NCBI GenBank assembly: GCA_038258095.1
Contig: JBBSQE010000028.1
Location: forward strand, 1-18,964
DNA length: 18,964 bases
Reading direction: 5' to 3'
Source: JBBSQE01 sp038258095
Lineage (GTDB): Bacteria; Actinomycetota; Thermoleophilia; Solirubrobacterales; 70-9
Shown here: positions 5,893 through 13,519 of the stretch, one piece after another
Position numbering within the stretch: position 1 is the first letter of the stretch
Layout of the letters: the number at the start of each line of letters is the position of its first letter
Made by a program: the position numbers and the translations under genes
The notes under the pieces: model-generated
Told to the model about the DNA's origin: nothing
Databases searched by the model: none
What the model saw: the letters and a program-made list of their open reading frames with translations, nothing else

Positions 5893-8454
5893 ATGAGAAG
5901 GATGTATCGCGGTTGCACGGGGCTTGCCACCCTCGGCGTCCTGGTGGCGCTCTGCTGCGCCGGCCTCGGCTCGGCGTCCGCCTCCGACGGCACGGCAGGC
6001 GCAAAGCCCAAGCAGCACCGTCCGCACGTGCGAACCGCCTTCCGCATCCTCACCCATACCCAGAGCTCGATCCTGCCCCGTGGCCTGAAGGTGAAGCTGA
6101 AGGTCCGGCTGCCACGCCAAAGGCACGCCCGGGGCCATCATCGCCGCCGGCCGACCAGGATCAGGGTCCGGGGGGCATCGGCGACTTTCGACTCCGGCCG
6201 CGTCATGAACCTGACGAAGCCGCGGGTCGTGAGGTTTCGCAGAGGCGGTAGCCGCACCATCACCCTGCAGCTGACCGCAACGGGCCGGCAGCAGATCGCG
6301 AGTTGCGGCGCCCGCACCCTGCGCGTCCAGATCGGCAGGCGCACCACGAAGGCTCCGCTTGCCCGCGCCGGCGCCTGCCTCGGAGGCCCTGTCGATCTCT
6401 CGAGGACGGCGTCGTGTGACTTCATCGGCGAGCAGCAGACCTCCCATTGCCTGCTGCCCTTCCCGGACGATTACTACACCGTCGCCGACCCTACCTCCGC
6501 CACCGGCCGCCGCATCGCGCTGCGCACCGCGGGCATGCCGACGAACGCGGACGGGGTGCCGATCAAGGCCGGTCCCTACCAGGAGAACGATGGCTTCAGC
6601 CCGGGGGAGACGATCCTCGTCCGCGTGCCGGGGCTGGACAATCCGGCCGCGCTGGCTGCGACAAACGCCGCCCCGATCAACCACATCGGCCGCTACGCGG
6701 AGCAGGGCCAGCCGATCGTCGTGATCGATGCCGACACGGGCGAGCGCCAGCCGATCTGGACCGAGATCGATTCCAACACGACCAGCCCGGACTCGACCCT
6801 GCTGGAGATCCACCCGGCGACGAACTACGCCTCGGGGCACCGCTACATCGTCGCCATGCGCGACCTCAAGCGCGCCGACGGCACGACCATCCCGGCACCG
6901 GAGGGCTTCCGCTACTACCGCGACGACCTGCCGGCGAGCCGGAGTGAGATCAACTCCAGGCGCGATCACTTCGAGGGGCTCTTCGAGAAGCTCAAGGGCG
7001 CGGGGATCCAGCGCTCGAACCTCTACCTCGCCTGGGACTTCACCGTCGCCACCGATGAGAACATCGCCCACCGGGCACTTCACATGCGCGACAACGCCTT
7101 CTCGACGGTGCTCGGGGACTCGAACCTGGCTGACGGGATCGTGCAGGGGACCGCGCCGGCCTTCACGATCACGAACATCGATCTCAATCCGAACATCGAG
7201 ATCGCTCGCCGCGTCCGCGGCACCTTCACCGCCCCTTGCTACCTGACCAACGGCTGTCAGCCGGGCGGGGTCTTCACGCTCGACGCGAACGATAACCCGA
7301 TCCGTCATGGCGACTACACGGCGAACTTCGACTGCATCATCCCGAACGCCGCGGTGAGCAACGGAACCGCCTCGCCGAAGATGCGCCCCGCCACCTACGG
7401 CCACGGGCTCTTCGGGGGCGCCGGCGAGGTCGGCGGTAGCCCGACGAACCGGACGCTCGCGCAGGACCACCACTTCATCATGTGCGCGACGGACGAGATC
7501 GGGATGTCGGGTGCGGATGTGCCCAACACGATCAGCAACATCCTGCCCGACCTTTCGAACTTCCCGCAACTCGCGGATCGCCTCCAGCAGGGGCTGCTCA
7601 ACGAGCTGTTCCTCGGGCGGCTGATGGACAACCCCTTGGGCTTCGCGAGCGCCAAAGGCTTCCACGTCGACCAGGCGGTCACGGCCGGTGACGCGAACAC
7701 GCCCGTCGCGGCGAACGACGGAACCAACCCCTCCGTCATCGACACGTCGCAGTTCTATTACATCGGCGCCAGCCAGGGCGGGATCATGGGCGGGGCGCTG
7801 ACCGCCCTCTCACCGGACTCGACCCGGACCGTTCTCAACGTGCCGGCGATGAACTATTCGGTGCTCCTGCCGCGCTCGGTCGACTACGACCAGTTCGCAA
7901 TCTTCATCAACGCCCAGTACTCGGAGATCGAGCGGCCGCTCCTCCTCGACCTGGTCCAGATGCTCTGGGACCGCGGCGAGCCGAACGGCTACGCGCACCG
8001 GATGACGACGAACCCGCTGCCGAACACGCCGCCCCATAAGGTGCTGATGAATGTCGCATTCGGCGACCACCAGGTCACCAACTTCCAGGCCGACGTCGAG
8101 GCCCGCACGATCGGCGCCTCGACGCGCGACCCGGTTCTCTCTCCGGGCCGCTGGCCGGAAGTCGACATCCTCTGGAACGTGCCGCGGATCGGCAGCTTCC
8201 CGTTCGACGGATCGGCCGTCGTCTACGGGGACATCGGCCCGCTCGGCTATGACCCGCTCTTCCCGACGCGGGGCGTACCGCCTCCGCCGCTGACGAACCA
8301 ACCGAACCGCCTCGGGGAGGATCCCCACGGCGCCCCGCGCGGAGCGCCGACCGCCGTCCAGCTGATCTCGGATTTCCTCCAGAACAGCGGTGGCGCGGTG
8401 ACGAACGTCTGCGGGGCGACGGCCTGCTTCGCAGGTGGGTTCACCGGGCCGTAG
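5893..8454 (+). CDS. Very large secreted alpha/beta-hydrolase-like protein
   Basis: An exported protein of 853 residues from the ATG at 5893, which AGGAG at 5884-5888 supports (ATGs at 5881 and 5902 are alternatives). A Sec signal peptide covers about residues 1-31 (VLVALCCAGLGSASA). A very basic region follows (about 35-150) with Arg/His/Lys-rich strands and a beta-sandwich look. A long central region has FPDDYYTVADP, then GHGLFGGAGEVGG and the nucleophile elbow GASQGG with probable catalytic S627; D725/H726 in FGDHQV are candidate partners. This arrangement resembles large extracellular lipase or esterase-type hydrolases, but I cannot name the substrate. Paired cysteines suggest disulfides. 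The stop lies 7 bp from a convergent VOC remnant, and no clear terminator is seen. Confidence 0.8.
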   Translation: MRRMYRGCTGLATLGVLVALCCAGLGSASASDGTAGAKPKQHRPHVRTAFRILTHTQSSILPRGLKVKLKVRLPRQRHARGHHRRRPTRIRVRGASATFDSGRVMNLTKPRVVRFRRGGSRTITLQLTATGRQQIASCGARTLRVQIGRRTTKAPLARAGACLGGPVDLSRTASCDFIGEQQTSHCLLPFPDDYYTVADPTSATGRRIALRTAGMPTNADGVPIKAGPYQENDGFSPGETILVRVPGLDNPAALAATNAAPINHIGRYAEQGQPIVVIDADTGERQPIWTEIDSNTTSPDSTLLEIHPATNYASGHRYIVAMRDLKRADGTTIPAPEGFRYYRDDLPASRSEINSRRDHFEGLFEKLKGAGIQRSNLYLAWDFTVATDENIAHRALHMRDNAFSTVLGDSNLADGIVQGTAPAFTITNIDLNPNIEIARRVRGTFTAPCYLTNGCQPGGVFTLDANDNPIRHGDYTANFDCIIPNAAVSNGTASPKMRPATYGHGLFGGAGEVGGSPTNRTLAQDHHFIMCATDEIGMSGADVPNTISNILPDLSNFPQLADRLQQGLLNELFLGRLMDNPLGFASAKGFHVDQAVTAGDANTPVAANDGTNPSVIDTSQFYYIGASQGGIMGGALTALSPDSTRTVLNVPAMNYSVLLPRSVDYDQFAIFINAQYSEIERPLLLDLVQMLWDRGEPNGYAHRMTTNPLPNTPPHKVLMNVAFGDHQVTNFQADVEARTIGASTRDPVLSPGRWPEVDILWNVPRIGSFPFDGSAVVYGDIGPLGYDPLFPTRGVPPPPLTNQPNRLGEDPHGAPRGAPTAVQLISDFLQNSGGAVTNVCGATACFAGGFTGP

Positions 8455-8461
8455 GTCGGGC

Positions 8462-8638
8462 TCAGCGGTCCGCGTAGACGATCAACTGGACCAGGGCGCC
8501 CTCAGCATCGGAAGTACATGCTGCTTCCTTCGGGGTGTGCCGCCCCGAGGTCGATCGGCTCCTCGACCATCTCCAGCCCGGCCTTCTCGGGCGCTGCCAG
8601 AGCCGGGTTTCGGGTCGGCTCGGGGTCGGCCTCGACAC
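8462..8638 (-). pseudogene. C-terminal remnant of a VOC (glyoxalase-fold) protein
   Basis: Read on the minus strand, one frame gives AGLEMVEEPIDLGAAHPEG and then SSMYFR. A change of frame near 8507 continues as DAEGALVQLIVYADR and a stop at 8462. This resembles the end of VOC-family proteins, where a YFRDPDGN-type motif is followed by L(V)ELI. No N-terminal half with a start codon is found; upstream lies the broken membrane-protein frame. The likely cause is decay after a deletion or fusion, but a sequencing indel at 8507 cannot be excluded. The family call rests on the pattern of the last 45 residues only. Confidence 0.5.
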
Positions 8639-9155
8639 CTACTGAGCTGCTGGCGGCGCCCGAGTGCCGGACGAGACGGATCGGGATCGTCGCGAGGATG
8701 TATCGACCCTCGCGGCGAGAAGGCTCAACGAGCCGACGGCCACAAGCGCAAGCTGCCGACGGCGTCCGCCTTGCCTCCCGTCGCCCGGCGAGAAGAATCG
8801 AGGCGTGGCCCGGGGCCACCGTGGCGATCGGGATCGCAAGGGCCTCCTCGCTCGTGTCCTGATCCACCCATATGGCGAGAAACACGACGAGGAATGAGAG
8901 GCCGCGGTCCCGATTGCGGCGAAGCCGACCCAGCCGATGCTCGGTCGGCGCTCGATCAGGCTCCGGCCGGCGACGCCGATGGGGGCGAAGAACGCAACGC
9001 GATCGCCGTCCCGAGGACTCGACCGGTCGTCTTCTTCGAGGCCGTCGTCGCTGAGGATCGCGATGACGGCCACCCAAGGCGCTGAGGCAGAGCGTCCAGA
9101 TCAGAGCCTTCGTGAGTTGGCCGGTACCTGAGTCTTCGTTGTCGTCGGAGCTCAC
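8639..9155 (-). pseudogene. Frameshifted small membrane protein
   Basis: No single frame is complete, but switching frames restores a sensible protein. It begins at GTG 9155 with SSDDNEDSGTGQLTKALIWTL, then VAVIAILSDDGLEEDD up to SIGWVGFAAIGTA. It continues with LSFLVVFLAIWVDQDTSEE and IPIATVAPGHASILLAG, then RQLALVAVGSLSLLAA. Shifts are needed near 9075, 8902, 8780 and perhaps 8710. The reconstructed product would have about three membrane helices and acidic loops. I do not recognise the family. At least three indels in about 500 bp, next to intact genes of over 2 kb, favour true decay, although short G/C runs at the sites also suit sequencing error. It is divergent from the DsbA-like gene. 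Confidence 0.55.
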
Positions 9156-9193
9156 GTCTCATCCCATCGACAGGGCTGGGATGTCACTCCAGC

Positions 9194-9199
9194 TACCTT
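9194..9199 (+). promoter_or_regulatory. -10 element for a leaderless start
   Basis: TACCTT lies 8 nt before the GTG at 9208. Its presence favours that GTG over the ATG at 9181 and the ATG at 9112, neither of which has a good ribosome binding site. Confidence 0.45.
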
Positions 9200-9207
9200 T
9201 TCTCCGA

Positions 9208-10095
9208 GTGGCCAACGATTCCACAGAGACCGGCGGAGACGACCTCGAGATCTGCGTCCGCATCGAGGAGTTCACCGACCCCGCCTGCCCGTGGGCCTAC
9301 AGCGCCGAGCCGTTCCGCCTCGCTCTGAACTGGCTCTACGAGGGCCGGATCGAGTGGACGGTTCGGATGGTCGTGCTCTCGGACACCTCGGAGGAGAACG
9401 CAGAGAAGGGCTTCACGCCGGAGAAGCTCTCCGAGAGCTATCGCAAGATCGCACGCGAACACGGGATGCCGATCGACACAGGGCTCCGTCCCCGCGTGCA
9501 CGCGAGCCGGCCGGCCTGTCTCGCGGTGGTCGCCATTCGCACACACAGGGACGAGGTCGCGACCCGGGCCCTCCTGCGGTCCCTGCGAATCCGCTGCTTC
9601 GACGGTGAGCTGCTCGATGCCCCGGAAACGGTCGACGGCGCGGCCCGCGACGCAGGCATCGAGCCGGCCGAGCTTCGGGGCTGGATGGATTCAGACGACG
9701 TCGGCGGAGCGCTCGAGGCCGACATGGCGGCTGCTCGCCGGCCGATGCCTGCGGCGCGGATCCTCGATCACAAGCTGGCGAATTGGTCAGGCGGGCGTCG
9801 CTACACCTGCCCGAGCTATGAGATCTCCCGTATCAAGCGCGAGGTGACGATCTCGGTGCCCGGGTTCCAGCCCTTCGCCGCCTACGACACGATTCTGGCG
9901 AACCTCGTTCCCGGGCTCGAGCGCCGGGAGCCGCCGTCATCGGTCGAGGAGCTCCTGCTCTGGGCCCGCACGCCGCTCGCGACCAAGGAGGTCGCCGTCG
10001 TCTGCGACATCGAGGTCGATGAGGCCCGCCAGGAGCTCGGACATGTGGCCACCGAGCGCCATTTGGGCGCCGATGGCTTCTGGTCACTGGCGTGA
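9208..10095 (+). CDS. DsbA-family protein with a CPWA motif
   Basis: A 295-residue cytoplasmic thioredoxin-fold protein of the DsbA/FrnE/HCCA-isomerase group. The N-terminal strand and active-site loop read RIEEFTDPACPWAYSAEP, with C27-P28-W29-A30. The second cysteine of the usual CxxC is alanine, so it cannot be a standard dithiol oxidase. A helical insertion domain lies at about residues 60-180 (including ARPACL-type and TRALLRSLRIRCF helices). The C-terminal part returns to the thioredoxin fold with SVPGFQPFAAYDTILANLVPGL. Close relatives include polyketide-type isomerases and monothiol or glutathione-using enzymes. The GTG at 9208 is chosen on the TACCTT box; ATG 9181 would add nine residues. 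Confidence 0.82.
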   Translation: MANDSTETGGDDLEICVRIEEFTDPACPWAYSAEPFRLALNWLYEGRIEWTVRMVVLSDTSEENAEKGFTPEKLSESYRKIAREHGMPIDTGLRPRVHASRPACLAVVAIRTHRDEVATRALLRSLRIRCFDGELLDAPETVDGAARDAGIEPAELRGWMDSDDVGGALEADMAAARRPMPAARILDHKLANWSGGRRYTCPSYEISRIKREVTISVPGFQPFAAYDTILANLVPGLERREPPSSVEELLLWARTPLATKEVAVVCDIEVDEARQELGHVATERHLGADGFWSLA

Positions 10096-10113
10096 CCCGG
10101 GCGAGTCTTTGAT

Positions 10114-10119
10114 TAGAGT
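10114..10119 (+). promoter_or_regulatory. -10 element upstream of the flavin amine oxidase
   Basis: TAGAGT lies 10 nt before the ATG at 10130. No Shine-Dalgarno sequence stands out in the spacer TCAGTTCGGG, so a leaderless or very short leader is likely. Confidence 0.4.
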
Positions 10120-10129
10120 TCAGTTCGGG

Positions 10130-11611
10130 ATGGAGCGGAGTTCGGATCACGACGAAAGGGACGGCCTCACCAGGCGCGGAGTGCTCGGCGTCGGGGCGGC
10201 CGGAGCAGCCGGTCTCGCGATCGGCGCTCCCGGCGCCGAAGCGGCGAGAAGGGTTGTTCGCCGCTCCGATGTGATCGTCGTCGGGGCCGGCCTCGCGGGC
10301 CTCGCCGCCGCGCGCCGGCTGCGCAGGAAAGGCAAGTCGGTGACGGTTCTCGAGGCGCGCGACCGCGTCGGTGGCCGGACTCTCAACCACAAGATTGCCG
10401 GCGGCAAGGTGGTGGAGGTCGGAGGCCAGTGGGTCGGCCCCACCCAGGACCGTGTCTTCGCGCTCATCTCCGAGCTCGGCCTGAAGACGTTCCCGACCTA
10501 CGACACGGGCGACAACCTCTATTACCGCTCGGACGCGGTCACTCCCCTCCAGCGTTACACGGGCACGATTCCGCCCGCGAACATCGCCAGCCTGATCGAG
10601 CTCTCCCAGGTCCTCGCGAAGCTGGACGCGATGGCGCTCGAGGTGCCCCTCGACGCTCCGTGGAAGGCCACCAATGCGGTCGAGTGGGACTCGCAGACGC
10701 TCGAGACCTGGAAGCTGGCGAACACCACTTTGCAGGAGACGCGTGACCTCGTCGATCTCGCGATCGCCTCCATCTTCGCCGCCGAGCCTCGCGACCTCTC
10801 GCTCCTGGGGGTTCTCTTCTACATCCACTCGGCGGGGACGTTCGAGAACCTCATCAACGTCGCGGGCGGCGCTCAGGAGCAGCGAGTCGTGGGCGGGTCG
10901 CAGAGGATCTCGATCAAGATGGCGCGCCGGCTCGGCCGGCGGGTCGTCCTGAGGGCCCCGGTGCACTCGATCAGGCGCAGCAAGCGCGGCGTCGAGGTTC
11001 ATACGCCGAAGGGCATCTGGATCGGCAGGCGCGTAATCGTCGCGATTCCGCCGACCCTCGCCGGACGAATCGAGTACTACCCCCGGCTTCCCGGATTGCG
11101 CGACCAGTACACCCAGCGGATTCCGATGGGCACGGTCATCAAGTGCATCGCCGTCTATGACAAGCCCTTCTGGCGCGACGAGGGGTTGACCGGCCAGGTC
11201 ACCTCGAACGTCGGCCCGGTGAAGGTGACGTACGACAACTCGCCTCCCGACGGCAACCCCGGCGCACTCCTCGGCTTCGTCGAGGGTGCCGACGCGCGGG
11301 CGCTCCTGCGCAAGAGCGCCTCGGCCCGCCGGGCGGCGGTGCTCGAGTCCTTCGTCCGGTACTTCGGCCCGACCGCCGGCAGACCGCGCAACTACTTCGA
11401 CATGAGCTGGGCCGACCAGCCGTACACCCGAGGCTGCTACGGAGCGTTCACGCCCCCCGGTGTGTTGCTCGACTACGGTGACCAGACCCGGAAGCCGGTC
11501 GGGCCGATCCATTGGGCCGGCACCGAGTCCGCGACTCTCTGGAACGGCTACATGGACGGCGCGATCGAATCTGGTTATCGCGCCGCCGACGAGGTCGCGA
11601 AGCGGCTCTGA
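10130..11611 (+). CDS. Tat-exported flavin-containing amine oxidase
   Basis: A 493-residue FAD-dependent amine oxidase of the monoamine/polyamine oxidase family. It begins with a probable twin-arginine signal (T14-R15-R16-G-V-L-G followed by an Ala/Gly-rich segment to about residue 38), so the folded enzyme is probably exported. The FAD dinucleotide motif is VIVVGAGLAGLAAA with the downstream EARDRVGGRT. GGQWVGPTQDR and a C-terminal HWAGTE...GYMDGAIESG complete the signature. C436 in RGCYGAFTPPG aligns with the cysteine that holds FAD covalently in animal MAO, so covalent flavin is possible. It would oxidise an amine to an imine and make hydrogen peroxide. The 10130 ATG is chosen over an upstream frame extension because it gives the Tat signal. 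Confidence 0.92.
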   Translation: MERSSDHDERDGLTRRGVLGVGAAGAAGLAIGAPGAEAARRVVRRSDVIVVGAGLAGLAAARRLRRKGKSVTVLEARDRVGGRTLNHKIAGGKVVEVGGQWVGPTQDRVFALISELGLKTFPTYDTGDNLYYRSDAVTPLQRYTGTIPPANIASLIELSQVLAKLDAMALEVPLDAPWKATNAVEWDSQTLETWKLANTTLQETRDLVDLAIASIFAAEPRDLSLLGVLFYIHSAGTFENLINVAGGAQEQRVVGGSQRISIKMARRLGRRVVLRAPVHSIRRSKRGVEVHTPKGIWIGRRVIVAIPPTLAGRIEYYPRLPGLRDQYTQRIPMGTVIKCIAVYDKPFWRDEGLTGQVTSNVGPVKVTYDNSPPDGNPGALLGFVEGADARALLRKSASARRAAVLESFVRYFGPTAGRPRNYFDMSWADQPYTRGCYGAFTPPGVLLDYGDQTRKPVGPIHWAGTESATLWNGYMDGAIESGYRAADEVAKRL

Positions 11612-11632
11612 GCCCCGGGCGGCTCAGGCCGC
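11602..11632. terminator. Bidirectional hairpin terminator between convergent genes
   Basis: A 12-bp stem with one bulged T forms from 11602-11614 (GCGGC, T, CTGAGCC) and 11621-11632 (GGCTCAGGCCGC), with loop CCGGGC. It contains both the amine oxidase stop (11609-11611) and the yihY-like stop (11624-11626). The plus side is followed by pyrimidine-rich CTCTGTCTTCCC; the minus side has no T-tract. Confidence 0.6.
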
Positions 11633-12445
11633 CTCTGTCTTCCCGTGCGCCAGCGCGTCGATCAGGACCCCGGTCATGAACGCCATCGAGGAGAGCCAGA
11701 CGTACTCGATGACGATGAAGACGGTGGCGAGGTTGCCGAACAGCGATCCGTAGTTCGCGAACCTGGTCAGGTAGAGGCCGAAGATCAGCGAGATGCCGAT
11801 CCAGCAGCCGACGACCAGCGCCGCGCCACCGGTGACGTGGAGCAGCGGCCGGTCCGGTCCGGGCCGTTCTGGACCAGCAGCCCGACGACGAGGAGCAGCA
11901 GGGTCGCGGCGACGGCCCAGCGCACCAGGAAGGAGAGGACCTCGACCGGCTCGCTCTTCCCGAGCAGGTCGTCGATGAGGAGGGGAGCGAGCTTGACCGC
12001 GGCGATCGCCAAGCCGACCAGGAAGATCGAGACGGCCGAGAGCAGCAGGGAGACGGCGAACTGGCGCCGCAGGTCGCGGTCCTCGTCGGCTCCGTAGCCC
12101 TGTTCAAGGCTCCCATAGAGAGCCGGATGGCGCCCGAGACCTGCCAGACGGCGAGAGCGAGGCCGGCGGTCAGCCAGAAGAACTGCTGGCTGTTCAGCAC
12201 CCGCAGGACCGCGTCGTTCATCACCTTGAAGACATCCGGCGAGACGGCGTCCTTCACGTTCGGAGCCAGGTCGGTCAGATGTCGTCGAGGTTGAAAAATC
12301 CGAGCAGGGCGAACCCGAAGAGGAGGAGGGGCACGATCGAGAAGAAGACCCGGAAAGAGATCGCGCTCGCGTAGGTGAGCAGGTCGTCGTCCTCGAAGCC
12401 CCGATAGACCTTGCGGGCGTATTCGCGTAGGAGGGGGAGAGACAT
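11624..12445 (-). pseudogene. YihY/BrkB-family membrane protein, three frameshifts
   Basis: Joining three frame switches gives a complete protein of about 274 residues. It starts at ATG 12445 (GGGAG 4 nt upstream) with SLPLLREYARKVYRGFEDDD and LTYASAISFRVFFSIVPLLL, typical of the YihY/BrkB N-terminus. After a shift near 12276 it reads TDLAPNVKDAVSPDVFKV and LAVWQVSGAIR. After one near 12123 it reads GYGADEDRDLRRQF and IAAVKLAPLLIDDLLGKS. After one near 11850 it reads LLHVTGGAALVVGCWIGISL and VWLSSMAFMTGVLIDALAHG, ending at 11624. Each break is explained by one lost base, mostly in a G run. About six membrane helices are present. Function in the family is poorly known (formerly called ribonuclease BN). 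Genuine inactivation and sequencing error both remain possible. Confidence 0.8.
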
Positions 12446-12468
12446 TCGGCTCCCAGGCTTACAGAGTC

Positions 12469-12690
12469 GTGGGACGCATTCGCCAGACCAAACTCGCCCT
12501 ACTGGCCCTCTCGGCAGTGGTCGCCGCGGTCGCCGCCGCCGGGGTGGCGAGCGGCCGGCCGCTCGAGCCCCGTGTCGTGGCGGTGGGTTGCGAAGCACCT
12601 TGGACGCTGCGGCTCCAGCGCTTCGAAGACGGCTCGGCGAGGCTTCTCTGCAACGGGAGAGTGCTGGTCCGGGTCTCCGTGCCCTGGTGA
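12469..12690 (+). CDS. Small exported protein of unknown function
   Basis: A 73-residue protein from GTG 12469. A basic start (GRIRQTK) precedes a hydrophobic Ala/Val-rich segment (about residues 9-28) that fits a signal peptide or membrane anchor. A short domain then follows with two cysteines, VGCEAPWTLRLQRFEDGSAR and LLCNGRVLVRVSVPW. Codon bias is strong, which supports coding. I recognise no family. The start is only 23 bp from the divergent YihY start and no ribosome binding site is clear. The thermonuclease gene begins 8 bp after its stop, so the two are probably one operon of exported proteins. Confidence 0.55.
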   Translation: MGRIRQTKLALLALSAVVAAVAAAGVASGRPLEPRVVAVGCEAPWTLRLQRFEDGSARLLCNGRVLVRVSVPW

Positions 12691-12698
12691 AGGCGTGA

Positions 12699-13451
12699 GT
12701 GTGCGAGCTTTCGTCTGTGGGTCAACGTCTTTCGCTCCTGATCTGCGCCGCTTCGGCGGCGTGCCTCCTTGCCGCCGCGGGCCCGGCCGGCGCCGCGGCG
12801 CGGGACAAGGACTGCTCTGACTTCGCGACTCAGGCGGCCGCGCAGGCGTACTTCATCGCTCACGGCGGGCCGCAGCACGATCCCGACCATCTCGACTCCG
12901 ACGGCGACGGGATCGCCTGCGAGAGTCTGCCCGGCGGGGGCGGCGGAGGAAATAGCGGCGGGGGTGGGCAGCAGACGACCCATGCGCAGCGAATCTCGGC
13001 GCGGGTTATCCATGTCACCGACGGGGACACTCTCTCGGTGCGGGCCTACGGCGCTGCCCGCAAGCACTACGACGTGCGGCTGATCGGGATCGACACGCCC
13101 GAGAAGTACGGCGGGCTGGAGTGCGGGGCTGTCGCCGCCTCGCGATCGATGCTGCGCAAGGCCCCGCCCGGCACGCGGGTCAGATTGGTCACGGACCCGA
13201 CCCAGGACCTGTTCGATCGCTACGGACGGCTGCTCGCCTATGTGGTCCGCAATCGAGGCGGTGTCGACCTGAACCGGGCTCAGTTGGCCGCGGGCTGGGC
13301 GCGCGTGTATGTCTATGACCACCACCCCTTCAGGCGGGTTCGTGCCTACCGTCACGCCCAGAAGAGCGCTGATAGCCGCGGGCGAGGCGTGTGGCGCCAG
13401 TGCCGCGGGCGGTTCCACCACCGGCTCCGCACGCTTCCGGGTTCCGTCTGA
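12699..13451 (+). CDS. Secreted Excalibur-thermonuclease protein
   Basis: A 250-residue exported nuclease. A signal peptide covers about residues 1-34 (LLICAASAACLLAAAGPAGA). An Excalibur calcium-binding module follows (38-75) ending DSDGDGIACE, with C39 and C74. A Gly/Asn linker (79-93) leads to a micrococcal (SNase) domain (about 97-235). Catalytic-type residues are D108/D110 in TDGDTLSV, R127 and E135 in VRLIGIDTPE, and R177 in DRYGRLLAYV. It should cut DNA and RNA outside the cell with calcium. In many relatives Excalibur follows the nuclease domain; here it precedes it. The GTG at 12699 has GAAGG 5 nt upstream; GTG 12717 is an alternative. It follows the small exported protein by 8 bp. 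Confidence 0.92.
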   Translation: MCELSSVGQRLSLLICAASAACLLAAAGPAGAAARDKDCSDFATQAAAQAYFIAHGGPQHDPDHLDSDGDGIACESLPGGGGGGNSGGGGQQTTHAQRISARVIHVTDGDTLSVRAYGAARKHYDVRLIGIDTPEKYGGLECGAVAASRSMLRKAPPGTRVRLVTDPTQDLFDRYGRLLAYVVRNRGGVDLNRAQLAAGWARVYVYDHHPFRRVRAYRHAQKSADSRGRGVWRQCRGRFHHRLRTLPGSV

Positions 13452-13482
13452 AGCGTCCGGTTTGAGCACAAAGATCGTCGAC

Positions 13483-13502
13483 AACCGGGAAGCGGCCCGG
13501 TT
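13483..13502. terminator. Hairpin between convergent genes
   Basis: AACCGGG (13483-13489) and CCCGGTT (13496-13502) form a perfect 7-bp stem with loop AAGCGG, between the nuclease stop and the end of the SpoIIAA-like gene. Neither side has a T-tract. Confidence 0.4.
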
Positions 13503-13519
13503 CGAGATCCCGGTCGGGC

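Noticed and set aside
5842..7665. Minus-strand open frame of 607 codons inside the secreted hydrolase gene
   Set aside because: It is antisense to a protein with recognisable hydrolase features and has an Asp/Val/Arg-rich composition typical of high-GC shadows.
9833..11512. Minus-strand open frame of 559 codons antisense to the amine oxidase
   Set aside because: No domain is recognisable and the plus strand encodes a complete flavoprotein with Tat signal and FAD motifs.
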